Positions 9,470 to 18,066 of a stretch of 64,000 nt of DNA are shown piece by piece. Each line of letters opens with the position of its first letter. Positions within the stretch are counted from its first letter, which is position 1. The stretch is taken from NCBI RefSeq assembly GCF_030403505.1, contig NZ_JAUEMJ010000005.1, forward strand, positions 387,504 through 451,503, read 5' to 3'. The translations under genes and the position numbers were made by a program. The DNA is from Glycomyces tritici (GTDB lineage: Bacteria > Actinomycetota > Actinomycetes > Mycobacteriales > Micromonosporaceae). A model generated the notes under the pieces. That model saw only the letters and a list, made by a program, of their open reading frames with translations. It was not told the origin of the DNA and searched no databases.

Positions 9470-10784
9470 GGGCGCCTCCCGCCGGTCCGGGGGCCGGCTC
9501 GTCGTCGCCGGTCCGGTCGATGAGCCGTTCGGTCACGAACGCGACGACGACGGCGATGAGCACGATCGGGGTCATCCCGGTGGCGCCCGATCCGAGCAGG
9601 AGCGTGATGAGGACGGCCGCCGAGACCGGCAGCGGCAGGATCGCCGCAGTGGCGGCGGCCATGCCCGCGGCCATCGCAGGAGCGATGCCGAGCCCGGGGA
9701 GTCCGGCCAGGAGCGCCCCGACTGCCGCGCCGAGGAACAGGGCCGGGAAGATCGGGCCGCCCCGCAGCGTCGCCAGCGACACCGCGTACGCCAGGCCCTT
9801 CAACGCCACCAGGGCCACGAGCGCCCAGGCGCCGGGCACGTCGCCCTCCGCGGTGAACACTCCGAGCGCTTCCTGCCCGGACAGCACCACCTCGACCGGG
9901 GATCGGCCGGTCAGCAGCGAGTAGGCCGCCGCCGCGGCGGCGGTCACGGCCACCGCGACCATCGCCATGAGCGCGGGTCGGCGGGCCGCATGCGGGACGA
10001 GGCGCCGCCCGAGGTGGTGGACCTGGCGCACGCCCACGGCGATGAGCACGGCCATGGGGATCGTCCACAGCAGATCGGCGAAGTCCGGTCGGGCGGGGAC
10101 GTCGAGCCCGGGCAGGCTGAGCGAGGGCACCGCCAGGCCCGTCCAGGACCCGAGGCCGGTGAACACGAGCGCGCCGACGCCGGCGGCGAGCAGGCACGGC
10201 AGCACGACCCGGGTCTGCTTGAGTCCGGCCCGGCCCGCGGATTCGAGGATGAACACGGCCGCCACCAGCGGGCTGCCGAAGATGACGGCGATGGCGGAGG
10301 CCGAGCCGGACGCGCCGAGCAGCGCGCTCGCGGGGCCGCCGCGCGCGACCCACCTGCCGGTGAGGATCGCCGCGAAGGCCCCGCCCACGGCCATGAGCGG
10401 CGCTTCGGGCCCGAGCACGACGCCGAGCGGCAGACCGCCGAGCGCCGCGAGCAGGACGCCGGGCAGGTGCGAGGGCGGCACGGGTTCGGCCGAGAGGCCG
10501 TCGATCGGGACGTGCCCGCCGCGCCCCGGCAGGCGGCTGACCGCGACGGCGACGATCGCGCCGCCGACGAGGAGCCAGGGGACCGGCCACCACCACGGGA
10601 CCGGATCGAACCCCCACCGCGCGGGCAGGTCCTCCCAGACGAGGTGGGTGAGCCAGTGCAGGAGGGCGAGGAAGGCGAAGGCCGCCACCGAGACCGGGAC
10701 GCCGATCAGGGCCGCCAGGGCGAGCAGGCGCACGTACGCCGCGCCGAGCCGTTCCGGGGCCGGGCCTCCGGAAGTCCCGCCCAT
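9459..10784 (-). CDS. CLC-family chloride channel/antiporter
   Basis: A 441-residue polytopic protein. The gating glutamate region reads [20 protein letters not shown] (counterpart of GREGP) and the second anion motif GGPIFPALFLGAAVGA (counterpart of GGIFxPxL). The usual GSGIPE segment is changed to GGHVPIDG, so ion selectivity may differ from classical Cl-/H+ exchangers. There is no C-terminal CBS domain. The start ATG follows GGGGAGG. It overlaps the K+ channel gene downstream. Confidence 0.85.
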   Translation of the reverse strand: MGGTSGGPAPERLGAAYVRLLALAALIGVPVSVAAFAFLALLHWLTHLVWEDLPARWGFDPVPWWWPVPWLLVGGAIVAVAVSRLPGRGGHVPIDGLSAEPVPPSHLPGVLLAALGGLPLGVVLGPEAPLMAVGGAFAAILTGRWVARGGPASALLGASGSASAIAVIFGSPLVAAVFILESAGRAGLKQTRVVLPCLLAAGVGALVFTGLGSWTGLAVPSLSLPGLDVPARPDFADLLWTIPMAVLIAVGVRQVHHLGRRLVPHAARRPALMAMVAVAVTAAAAAAYSLLTGRSPVEVVLSGQEALGVFTAEGDVPGAWALVALVALKGLAYAVSLATLRGGPIFPALFLGAAVGALLAGLPGLGIAPAMAAGMAAATAAILPLPVSAAVLITLLLGSGATGMTPIVLIAVVVAFVTERLIDRTGDDEPAPGPAGGAHGA

Positions 10785-10877
10785 GCCGCCTCCCCGTTCT
10801 CGATCCTGCACTGTGGATCTTCCTACGGCTGCGGGCGGGCCGCAGGGCATTCGGCGTCCCGCCACCCCAGTCCCTCT

Positions 10878-10905
10878 TGCAACATACCCTAGGGGGGTAT
10901 ATAGT
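10878..10905 (+). promoter_or_regulatory. Promoter with embedded CsoR-like operator ahead of DUF4396 gene
   Basis: The 17-bp element ATACCCTAGGGGGGTAT at 10884-10900 is an inverted repeat ATACCC-N5-GGGTAT, the shape of CsoR/RcnR/CstR-family operators. It fills the spacer between a -35 candidate TTGCAA (10878-10883) and a -10 TATAGT (10900-10905, 16-bp spacing). A bound repressor would therefore block polymerase directly. A related site occurs at 34255-34271. No csoR gene is in the window. Confidence 0.65.
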
Positions 10906-10951
10906 GATCCGGTCGCGGCCGCCCCGGGCCGCCGAGCACTGAGGAGCAACC

Positions 10952-11503
10952 GTGGACCACTCCGCCCATGAGCACCACGACCACCACGAGCACGCCGCAC
11001 ATGAGAGCCACACTGGACACGGGCATCACGAAGGCCACGCCTCCCAGGGGGACCGGCCGAACCCGGCCAGCTGGCGCATGGCCGCCTCCGCGACCCTCCA
11101 CTGCCTCACCGGCTGCGCGATCGGCGAAGTCCTCGGCGTCGTCATCGGCACCGCCCTCGGCTGGCACGGCGCGGCCACCATCGCCCTCGCGATCGCCCTC
11201 GCATTCGTCTTCGGCTACGCCCTGACGATGCGCGGCGTCATGCGCGCCGGACTCTCCTTCAAGGACGCGCTCAAGGTCGCCCTCGCCGCCGACACCATCT
11301 CGATCGCGGTCATGGAGATCGTCGACAACGCCTTCATCCTCGCCATCCCCGGCGGGATGGAGATGGGCGTGGCCGACCCCAGGTTCTGGCTCATGCTCGC
11401 CGCCGCGCTCGCCATCGCCTTCGTGGTCACCGTCCCGATCAACCGCTGGCTCATCTCACGCGGCAAGGGCCACGCGGTCGTGCACCAGCACCACCGGCAC
11501 TAG
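10952..11503 (+). CDS. His-rich DUF4396 membrane protein
   Basis: A 183-residue protein. The first 36 residues hold about a dozen histidines (HSAHEHHDHHEH and similar), followed by about four TM helices and a His-rich end (HQHHRH). The DUF4396 signature LHCLTGCAIGEVLG carries a His-Cys...Cys set at the start of helix 1. The family has no assigned function. The histidine runs, the membrane HCxxxC motif and a CsoR-like operator in its promoter point to metal handling, probably Cu or a related thiophilic ion; this is inference. The GTG start follows GAGGAGC. Divergent from the CLC operon. Confidence 0.8.
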   Translation: MDHSAHEHHDHHEHAAHESHTGHGHHEGHASQGDRPNPASWRMAASATLHCLTGCAIGEVLGVVIGTALGWHGAATIALAIALAFVFGYALTMRGVMRAGLSFKDALKVALAADTISIAVMEIVDNAFILAIPGGMEMGVADPRFWLMLAAALAIAFVVTVPINRWLISRGKGHAVVHQHHRH

Positions 11504-11510
11504 CGAGCGG

Positions 11511-12110
11511 TCACGCCGCGACCGGGCGAAGCGCCTCCATCGTCCGGTCCAGGCACGGTCCGAACACCTCCGGATCGGTGCCGCAATGGAGCGACGCCGC
11601 CTGGAGGCACGCGAAGGCCCCGCCCACAATGGCCCGCACGACCACCGCGTCAGGCTCGGCCCCGCTCTGCCCGGCCCGCTCCACCAGCAGCTCGGCGAGC
11701 GAGCGCTGCAGCAGGTCCAGCCGGCCCAGGTACGCCGCGAGCAGGCGCGGGCTCGCGCTCACGATCTCGTGCAGCACCTGGTCGCGCTCGCGCACCGCCG
11801 GATCGGCCAGCCGCTCCACCACCGGATCGAACGCGCGCCGCAGCGAATCCCACACCGACTCGCCGGGCGGACGGGCCTCCAGGCGCGCCGAGAGCTCCTC
11901 GCCCAGGCGCTCGACGCTGTCGAGCACCACCTCGTCCTTCGACGCGAAGTACCGGAAGAAGCTGCGCTGGGACATGCCGACGGCGGCGGCGATCTCATCG
12001 ACCGTCGTCTCCTCGAAACCCTTCACCACGAACAGCGCCTCGGCCGTCCGCGCGATCCTCGACTGCACGGCCCGACGTGACACTTCTCGCAGACTCCCAC
12101 CGGCGCCCAT
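11511..12110 (-). CDS. TetR-family regulator
   Basis: A 199-residue repressor-type protein. Residues about 15-60 are a TetR DNA-binding domain (TAEALFVVKGFEETTVDEIAAAVGMSQRSFFRYFASKDEVV). The C-terminal ligand domain is of the MftR-like type. It is divergent from a 14-TM MFS exporter with a palindrome between them, so it most likely represses that exporter and itself until a drug-like ligand binds. Confidence 0.9.
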   Translation of the reverse strand: MGAGGSLREVSRRAVQSRIARTAEALFVVKGFEETTVDEIAAAVGMSQRSFFRYFASKDEVVLDSVERLGEELSARLEARPPGESVWDSLRRAFDPVVERLADPAVRERDQVLHEIVSASPRLLAAYLGRLDLLQRSLAELLVERAGQSGAEPDAVVVRAIVGGAFACLQAASLHCGTDPEVFGPCLDRTMEALRPVAA

Positions 12111-12137
12111 GACCCGGATGGTAGCAACTGCAATGAT

Positions 12138-12152
12138 TGACAGTCACTGACA
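12138..12152. promoter_or_regulatory. Candidate TetR operator
   Basis: TGACAGTCACTGACA is an odd-centred inverted repeat, TGACAGT-C-ACTGACA, with 6 of 7 positions matching between halves. It lies in the 142-bp divergent spacer of the TetR and MFS genes, 28 bp upstream of the tetR start. Confidence 0.5.
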
Positions 12153-12252
12153 CTTTCCGGCGCGCGCGTCCCGTCACCCTCCGACACCCCGGCGGGTCCC
12201 GGCACGGGCCAGTCGTGCACCGGCAGGAACACCACCGAAGGAAACATCCCCC

Positions 12253-13743
12253 ATGACCGTTGACCAGCGACCGGCTGAGACCCCCGAGGCCGACGCCGCC
12301 CCATCCCCCGAACCGGGCATGACACGTCAGATCAAGATCGTGCTCGGCGTGCTCCTCGTGGCCACGTTCGTCATGATCCTCAACGAGACCGTGATGGGCG
12401 TGGCCCTGCCGCGCCTCATGGAGCAGTTCCAGATCACCGCCGCCACCGTGCAGTGGCTGACGACCGGCTTCATGCTCACCATGGCCGTCGTCATCCCCAT
12501 GACCGGCCTCATCCTCCAGCGCTTCACCACCCGCACGGTGTTCCTCGCCGCCATCGGGCTGTTCTGCGCCGGCACCCTGCTGGCCGGCGTCGCCACGGTC
12601 TTCCCCGTGCTCGTCGTCGCCCGCGTGATCCAGGCCAGCGGCACCGCAGTCATGCTGCCGCTCCTCATGACCACCGTGATGACCTTCGTCCCGGCCGAAC
12701 GCCGCGGACGCACCATGGGCTTCATCACCGTCGTCATCGCCGTCGCCCCCGCGATCGGCCCGACCTTCTCCGGGTTCATCCTCAACAACCTCACCTGGCG
12801 CTGGATGTTCCTCGCCGTGCTGCCCATCGCCGTACTGGCCCTCGTCCTCGGCGGGGTCCTCATCAAGAACCTCGGCGAGACGCGCCCGGTCAAGCTCGAC
12901 CTGCTCTCCGCGCTCCTCTCGGCGGTCGCCTTCAGCGGCCTCATCTACGGCCTCAGCAGCCTCGGCGAGTCGGCGGCCGGGAACCACACCCCGATCCCGC
13001 CCTACGCCGCCGTCGCGGTCGGCGTCGTGTCCCTGGCCCTGTTCGTGTTCCGCCAGCTCCGGCTCCAGAAGCGCGACGCGGCCCTGATGGACCTGCGGCC
13101 CTTCAAGAGCCGCTCGTTCACCGTCGGCATCATCATGCTGCTCATCTCGATGGCGACCCTCTTCGGCTCGCTCATCCTGCTGCCGATCTACCTCCAGAAC
13201 GTCCTGGGCCTCACCACCTTGGAGACCGGCCTGGTGGTCCTCCCCGGCGGCCTCGCCATGGGCGTCTCCGGCCCGTTCATCGGCCGCGTCTACGACAAGG
13301 TCGGTCCCCGGCCGCTCGTCATCCCCGGCTCGATGGTGCTCGCGGGCGCCCTCGGCCTCATGACGATGCTCGACACGACCAGCGAGACCTGGTTCGTCGT
13401 GGTCATCCACGTGCTGCTCAGCCTCGGCCTCAGCAGCCTCATGACCCCGCTCATGACCTCCTCGCTCGGCGCTCTGCCCATGGAGCTCTACCCCCACGGC
13501 AGCGCCATCATGAGCACCCTCCAGCAGGTCGCGGGCGCGGTCGGCACCGCCGTGTTCATCACCCTGATGACCACCGGCGCCGCCTCCAGCCTCGACTCCG
13601 GCGCGAACGACGTCGTCGCCCAGGCCGACGGCATCCACCTCGCCTTCCTGTGCGGCACCGTCATGGCCCTCGTCGCCGTGGCCGCCGCCTTCCTGGTGAA
13701 GAAGGCCGACAACCCGAACGGCGACGCCGTTCCGGCCCACTAA
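12253..13743 (+). CDS. DHA2-family (14-TM) MFS drug exporter
   Basis: A 496-residue protein with 14 hydrophobic segments, the size and topology of EmrB/QacA-type proton-drug antiporters. Family marks are LNETVMGVALPRLMEQFQITAATVQWLTTGFMLTMA in helices 1-2, RVIQASGTAVMLPLL (motif C neighbourhood), and GPTFSGFILNNLTWRWMF. Controlled presumably by the adjacent TetR protein. Substrate unknown. A strong hairpin terminator follows the stop. Confidence 0.9.
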   Translation: MTVDQRPAETPEADAAPSPEPGMTRQIKIVLGVLLVATFVMILNETVMGVALPRLMEQFQITAATVQWLTTGFMLTMAVVIPMTGLILQRFTTRTVFLAAIGLFCAGTLLAGVATVFPVLVVARVIQASGTAVMLPLLMTTVMTFVPAERRGRTMGFITVVIAVAPAIGPTFSGFILNNLTWRWMFLAVLPIAVLALVLGGVLIKNLGETRPVKLDLLSALLSAVAFSGLIYGLSSLGESAAGNHTPIPPYAAVAVGVVSLALFVFRQLRLQKRDAALMDLRPFKSRSFTVGIIMLLISMATLFGSLILLPIYLQNVLGLTTLETGLVVLPGGLAMGVSGPFIGRVYDKVGPRPLVIPGSMVLAGALGLMTMLDTTSETWFVVVIHVLLSLGLSSLMTPLMTSSLGALPMELYPHGSAIMSTLQQVAGAVGTAVFITLMTTGAASSLDSGANDVVAQADGIHLAFLCGTVMALVAVAAAFLVKKADNPNGDAVPAH

Positions 13744-13754
13744 CAGCACGAGCG

Positions 13755-13788
13755 AAGGCCCGGTCCCGTCCGCGGGGCCGGGCCTTTT
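13755..13788 (+). terminator. Rho-independent terminator after the DHA2 exporter
   Basis: 13-bp stem AAGGCCCGG.CCC / GGG.CCGGGCCTT with one G-T pair and a 6-nt loop, followed by TTTT within the last stem arm and CG. Confidence 0.75.
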
Positions 13789-13827
13789 CGCGCCCCCGCC
13801 GCCGGCACCGGGTGCTACCGTCCGAAG

Positions 13828-14289
13828 ATGCCGCGAACCGACCAAGCCAGCAGGGACATACCCGCCTCCGTCGACCGCGTCTACACCGCGCTCGTCGACC
13901 CCGAAGCGCTCGCCGCGTGGCTCCCGCCCGCCGGCATGACCGGCCGCTTCGACCACTACGACCCCCGCCCCGGCGGCGGCTACCGCATGACCCTCACCTA
14001 CGACGACCCCGCCGACGCGCCCGGCAAGACCACCGCCGACACCGACACGGTCGAAGCCCGCTTCATCGAACTCGTCCCGAACACCCGCATCGTCACCGAA
14101 GTCGACTTCGTCTCCGACGACCCGGCCTTCGCCGGAACGATGACCGGCGCGTGGACCCTCGAACCCGTCGCGGACGGCACCCGCGTCACCATCACCGCCG
14201 AGAACGTCCCGGACGGCATCAGCGCCGAAGACCACGCCGAAGGCCTGGGCTCCTCACTCCTCAACCTCGAGGCCTACCTCGAACGCTGA
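13828..14289 (+). CDS. SRPBCC (AHSA1-like) domain protein
   Basis: A 153-residue soluble protein of the START/Bet v1-like AHSA1 family. It has the N-terminal RDIPASVDRVYTALVDPEALAAWLPP pattern and a final segment with AEGLGSSLLNLEAYLER. Such proteins bind hydrophobic ligands, and this one cannot be assigned a ligand. It sits between two terminators as a single-gene unit. Confidence 0.85.
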   Translation: MPRTDQASRDIPASVDRVYTALVDPEALAAWLPPAGMTGRFDHYDPRPGGGYRMTLTYDDPADAPGKTTADTDTVEARFIELVPNTRIVTEVDFVSDDPAFAGTMTGAWTLEPVADGTRVTITAENVPDGISAEDHAEGLGSSLLNLEAYLER

Positions 14290-14290
14290 A

Positions 14291-14314
14291 GGCCGGGCCC
14301 CGAAGGGCCCGGCC
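14291..14314. terminator. Bidirectional hairpin terminator
   Basis: Perfect 10-bp stem GGCCGGGCCC / GGGCCCGGCC with a CGAA tetraloop, directly after the SRPBCC stop and 28 bp before the end of the convergent secreted-protein gene. Confidence 0.65.
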
Positions 14315-14342
14315 CCGCTCGCGAGGTGCGGAGAGGACCCCG

Positions 14343-14744
14343 CTACTCGGTGACCTCCTGGAAGGCGCAGTCGTTCGCCTCCGGGTCGTTCGCGCCGTCC
14401 ACGGTGCAGATCTCCATCACGTACTCCTCACCGGTGAGCACGTTCCACTGGAACGTCTTGAACTCGCCCGCGCCCAGTCCGTTGTAGAGGCTCTCGAGCT
14501 CGATCCACTCGCCGTCCTCGACGAGGTAGAGGCTGCCGCGCACGCCGTGGCCGTCAGGGTGCCAGTCGTGCACCGAGAACACGTCGCCCTCGTCGTGGTG
14601 GATGATCTCGGCGACGAGGTTCCCGCCGGCATCGTGGAGCTGCGCCTCGATGTCGGCGGCCTGCGCGGGGGCGGCGATGCTCGCGGCCAGGGCGAGACCG
14701 GCGCCGAGCGCCAGACCGGTACGCGCAATCCAGGTCTTGTTCAT
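14343..14744 (-). CDS. Small secreted protein of unknown function
   Basis: A 133-residue protein starting MNKTWIARTGLALGAGLAL with a Sec signal peptide cleaved near AQA-AD (about residue 30). The mature part of about 100 residues is acidic, has two cysteines near the C-terminus (EICTVDG and NDCAFQ, likely a disulfide) and several His/Asp clusters (IHHDEGD, HDWHPDGHG). No family is recognised. The longer upstream frame is rejected because the signal peptide begins here and GGAG lies 8 nt before this ATG. Confidence 0.7.
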   Translation of the reverse strand: MNKTWIARTGLALGAGLALAASIAAPAQAADIEAQLHDAGGNLVAEIIHHDEGDVFSVHDWHPDGHGVRGSLYLVEDGEWIELESLYNGLGAGEFKTFQWNVLTGEEYVMEICTVDGANDPEANDCAFQEVTE

Positions 14745-14898
14745 TGTGGAGGCTCCAATTCGCTTGGGGCGCACTGTCATCGGTGCACCTTCGTACCCAT
14801 CAAGACGTGCATCGGACGCACTCTCCGTACCCCCAAAGGCCAGTGATCCGCGCCACTTCGCGGCGGCCGGCGGCTGTGCCTTTACCGGCTCTGCTTCC

Positions 14899-17800
14899 TC
14901 AACGGAAGTCCCGCGACGGCGCACTGGGGGTGTTCAGATCCAGGAGCGTCAGCTTGTCCGCCACGATCATCGGCATCGTGTCCTTCGGCGCGTCGACCGG
15001 CTTCTCCACCGCACCCCTGATCACCAGCGCCCTCGCCACCGACGCGACGCTCTGCCAGCGCTTCCAGAGCCCTTGGGAGCACACGATGTTCGCGATCCCC
15101 GTCTCGTCCTCCAGGCTCAGGAACGTGACGCCCTTCGCGGTCGAGGGGCGCTGGCGGTGCGTGACGATCCCGGCGACCTCGATCCGCGTGCCGTCCTCGG
15201 CGAACGGCAGCCGCGCGGCGGGCAGGACCCCGGCGGCGTCGAGCGAGGCGCGGACCAGCTCCATCGGGTGGGTCCGGACCGAGAGCCCCAGGCCGGTGTA
15301 GTCGGCGCGGGCGAGTTCGGCGCCGCTCATGCCGGGCAGGGTGGGCGGCGGCGCGGCCGGGCCGGTGCCGGGGATCGTGCCGGGGCGCTCGTCCACGGTC
15401 CCGGCCGCCCACAGTGCTTTGCGGCGGTCCGGTTCGAGGCTCTCGAAGGCGCCGGCGACGGCGAGCTTCTCCATGCGCTCCTTGCCGAGTCCGGTCCGGC
15501 GGGCCAGATCGGCGAGGCTCTCGAACGGGCCGTCCCGCTCGCGTTCGGCCACGATGCGCAGCGCGGCCGCCTCGCCGAGGCCTTTGACGTTGTCGAGGCC
15601 CAGGCGCAGGTCCGCTTCGCCGAGGATCGGCGCGCGGCGCTCGCGCCCGGAGGGGATGAGGGAGGCGACCGCTTCGCTGGCGTTCACGTCCGGGGCGAGG
15701 ACGGCGAGGCCGTGGCGCTGGGCGTCGGCGATGAGCGAGGCGGGGGAGTAGAAGCCCATCGGCTGGCTGGCGAGGAGCCCGGCGTAGAACGCGGCCGGGT
15801 AGTGGCATTTGAGCCAGGCCGAGGAGTAGACGAGGTGGGCGAAGGAGGCCGAGTGGGATTCGGGGAAGCCGAAGTCGGCGAAGGACTTGAGCTGCTCGTA
15901 GACCTGATCGGCCTGCGCGCCGGTGATGCCGTTCGCGGCCATGCCCTTGTAGAGGCGCAGCCTGAGCTCCTCCATCTTCTCGGCGGAGCGCTTGGCGCCC
16001 ATGGCCCTGCGCAGCTTGTCGGCCTCGCCGCCGTCGAATCCGGCGGCGTCGATGGCGATCTGCATGAGCTGCTCCTGGAACAGCGGCACGCCGAGGGTCT
16101 TCTTCAGGGCGGGCATCAGCTTCTCGGGCACGAGGTGCTCCCACGGCTCGCCGTGCCTGCGGCGCAGGTAGGGGTGGACCGAACCGCCCTGGATGGGGCC
16201 GGGCCGGATGAGGGCGACCTCGACGACGAGGTCGTAGAACACCTTCGGCTGCAGGCGCGGGAGGGTCGCCATCTGGGCGCGGGACTCGACCTGGAAGACG
16301 CCCACGGTGTCGGCGCGCTGCAGCATCTCGTAGACCACCTGCTCGTTCAGGTCGATCAGGGCGAGGTCGATCGCGTCGCCGTGGAAGTCGGCGATGAGGT
16401 CGACCATGCGGTGCAGGGCTTCCAGCATCCCCAGGCCGAGCAGGTCGAACTTGACGAGGTGGGCGTCCGCGCAGTCCTCCTTGTCCCATTGGAGGACGGT
16501 GCGGTCCTTCATGCGGGCCGGCTCGACCGGCACGATCTCGCTGACGGGCTGCTCGGTGAGGACCATGCCGCCGGGGTGGATGCCCAGGTGCTGCGGCATG
16601 TTGACGAGGTCCCCGGCGAGCGCCTGGACGTCGGCGGGGATGCCCTCGGCCTCCGCGGGGTCCACGCCGCCCCAGCGGTGGAGGCGCTTGGACCAGGCCA
16701 GGGCCTGGTCGGGGCCGTACCCGAGGGCTTTGGCGGCGTCGCGGACCGCCGAGCGCGGCCGGTAGGTGACCACGTTGGCCACCAGGGCGGCCCGGTCGCG
16801 GCCGTACTTCTCGTAGACGTACTGGATGACCTCTTCGCGGCGGCCCGATTCGATGTCGAGGTCGATGTCGGGCGGGCCGTCGCGGTCGGAGGAGAGGAAC
16901 CGCTCGAACAGCATCCCGTACGCCACGGCGTCCACCTTGGTGATGCCGAGGGCGTAGCAGACGGCGCTGTTGGCGGCCGATCCCCTGCCCTGGCAGTAGA
17001 TGTCGTGCTCCCGGCAGAAGTTCACGATGTCGGCGACGATGAGGAAGTAGCCGCTGAACTCCAGTTCCCCGATGACCTGCAGTTCGCGTTCGATCTGGTC
17101 CCAGGCGCCGGCGACCCGCTCCCGCCCCCGCGGCCCGTAGCGCACGGCGCCGCCCTCGTCGGTCAGCTTCCTGAGGTAGGAGTGGTCGTCGTGGCCGACC
17201 GGGACGGGGAAGTGCGGCAGCCGGGGCGCCAGCAGCTTGAGGCGGAAGGCGCACTCGGTGGCGATCCGCACGGATTCCTCAAGGGCCGCAGGGAAATCGG
17301 CGAAGCGCTGGGCCATCTCCTCGCCTGAGCGCAGGTGTGCCCCGGCGTTCGCGGGCAGGTGCGGGTCGGTCGCCTCGAGGGTGCTGCGGGCCCGGATGGC
17401 GGCGAGCGCGGCGGCGGTGCGGGCGCGGTTCGGGGCCGCGTAGTGGACGTTGTTGGTGGCCACGATCGGCAGGCCGAAGCGGTGCGCCAAGGCCGCGAGC
17501 GTCTCGATCCGCTCCGTGTCGCCGGGCAGGTCGTGGCAGGTGAGTTCGACGGCGAGGTGCTCGGGGCCGAAGGCGTCGGCGAGTTCGCGCAGCGCGCCTT
17601 CGGCGGCATCGGGCCCGCCCGAGTCCAGGGCCGTGTTGAGGAAGCCCTTGCGGCAGCCGGTGAGGATCTGCCAGCCGCCGTTCGCGTGGGCGCCCAGCCC
17701 GGCGAGGGAGTAGCGGGGCCGGTCCTTCTCGCCGCCTTCGAGTTTGGCCGCGGTGATGGCGCGCGAGAGGGCGCGGTAGCCGTCGGGGTCGCGGGCGAGG

Positions 17801-18066
17801 ACGACGAGGTGGCGTCCGGCCGGGTCGACCTGGCCGCGGCGGGCCCGGGGCAGGTCGAGGTTCAGTTCGGCCCCGAAGACCGAGGGGAGGCCGAATCCGG
17901 TTGCGGCCGAGTCGAACTGCGGGATCGCGTACAGGCCGTCGTGGTCGGTGATCGCGAGCCCTTTGAGGCCGAGCCGGTAAGCCTCGGCGGCGAGCGCGGC
18001 GGGGGCGTCCGCGCCGTCGGCGAAGGAGTAGTGGGAGTGGCAGTGCAGCTCGGCGTAGTCAGTCAT
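14899..18066 (-). CDS. dnaE2: Error-prone DNA polymerase III alpha subunit DnaE2
   Basis: A 1055-residue C-family polymerase, the length of DnaE2 rather than replicative DnaE1. The N-terminal PHP domain begins AELHCHSHYSFADGAD with ITDHDGLYA. The palm acidic triad region includes PPDIDLDIESGRREEVIQY, and GRGSAANSAVCYALGIT is well conserved. A C-terminal OB domain is visible (ARLPFAEDGTRIEVAGIVTHRQRP). It copies damaged DNA as part of the SOS mutasome with ImuA' and ImuB. Its ATG overlaps the imuB end by 8 bp. Confidence 0.96.
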   Translation of the reverse strand: MTDYAELHCHSHYSFADGADAPAALAAEAYRLGLKGLAITDHDGLYAIPQFDSAATGFGLPSVFGAELNLDLPRARRGQVDPAGRHLVVLARDPDGYRALSRAITAAKLEGGEKDRPRYSLAGLGAHANGGWQILTGCRKGFLNTALDSGGPDAAEGALRELADAFGPEHLAVELTCHDLPGDTERIETLAALAHRFGLPIVATNNVHYAAPNRARTAAALAAIRARSTLEATDPHLPANAGAHLRSGEEMAQRFADFPAALEESVRIATECAFRLKLLAPRLPHFPVPVGHDDHSYLRKLTDEGGAVRYGPRGRERVAGAWDQIERELQVIGELEFSGYFLIVADIVNFCREHDIYCQGRGSAANSAVCYALGITKVDAVAYGMLFERFLSSDRDGPPDIDLDIESGRREEVIQYVYEKYGRDRAALVANVVTYRPRSAVRDAAKALGYGPDQALAWSKRLHRWGGVDPAEAEGIPADVQALAGDLVNMPQHLGIHPGGMVLTEQPVSEIVPVEPARMKDRTVLQWDKEDCADAHLVKFDLLGLGMLEALHRMVDLIADFHGDAIDLALIDLNEQVVYEMLQRADTVGVFQVESRAQMATLPRLQPKVFYDLVVEVALIRPGPIQGGSVHPYLRRRHGEPWEHLVPEKLMPALKKTLGVPLFQEQLMQIAIDAAGFDGGEADKLRRAMGAKRSAEKMEELRLRLYKGMAANGITGAQADQVYEQLKSFADFGFPESHSASFAHLVYSSAWLKCHYPAAFYAGLLASQPMGFYSPASLIADAQRHGLAVLAPDVNASEAVASLIPSGRERRAPILGEADLRLGLDNVKGLGEAAALRIVAERERDGPFESLADLARRTGLGKERMEKLAVAGAFESLEPDRRKALWAAGTVDERPGTIPGTGPAAPPPTLPGMSGAELARADYTGLGLSVRTHPMELVRASLDAAGVLPAARLPFAEDGTRIEVAGIVTHRQRPSTAKGVTFLSLEDETGIANIVCSQGLWKRWQSVASVARALVIRGAVEKPVDAPKDTMPMIVADKLTLLDLNTPSAPSRDFR

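Noticed and set aside
12110..14235. Long minus-strand frame opposite the DHA2 exporter
   Set aside because: Antisense shadow of a GC-rich gene with low-complexity Gly/Asp/Glu/His composition and no family signal.
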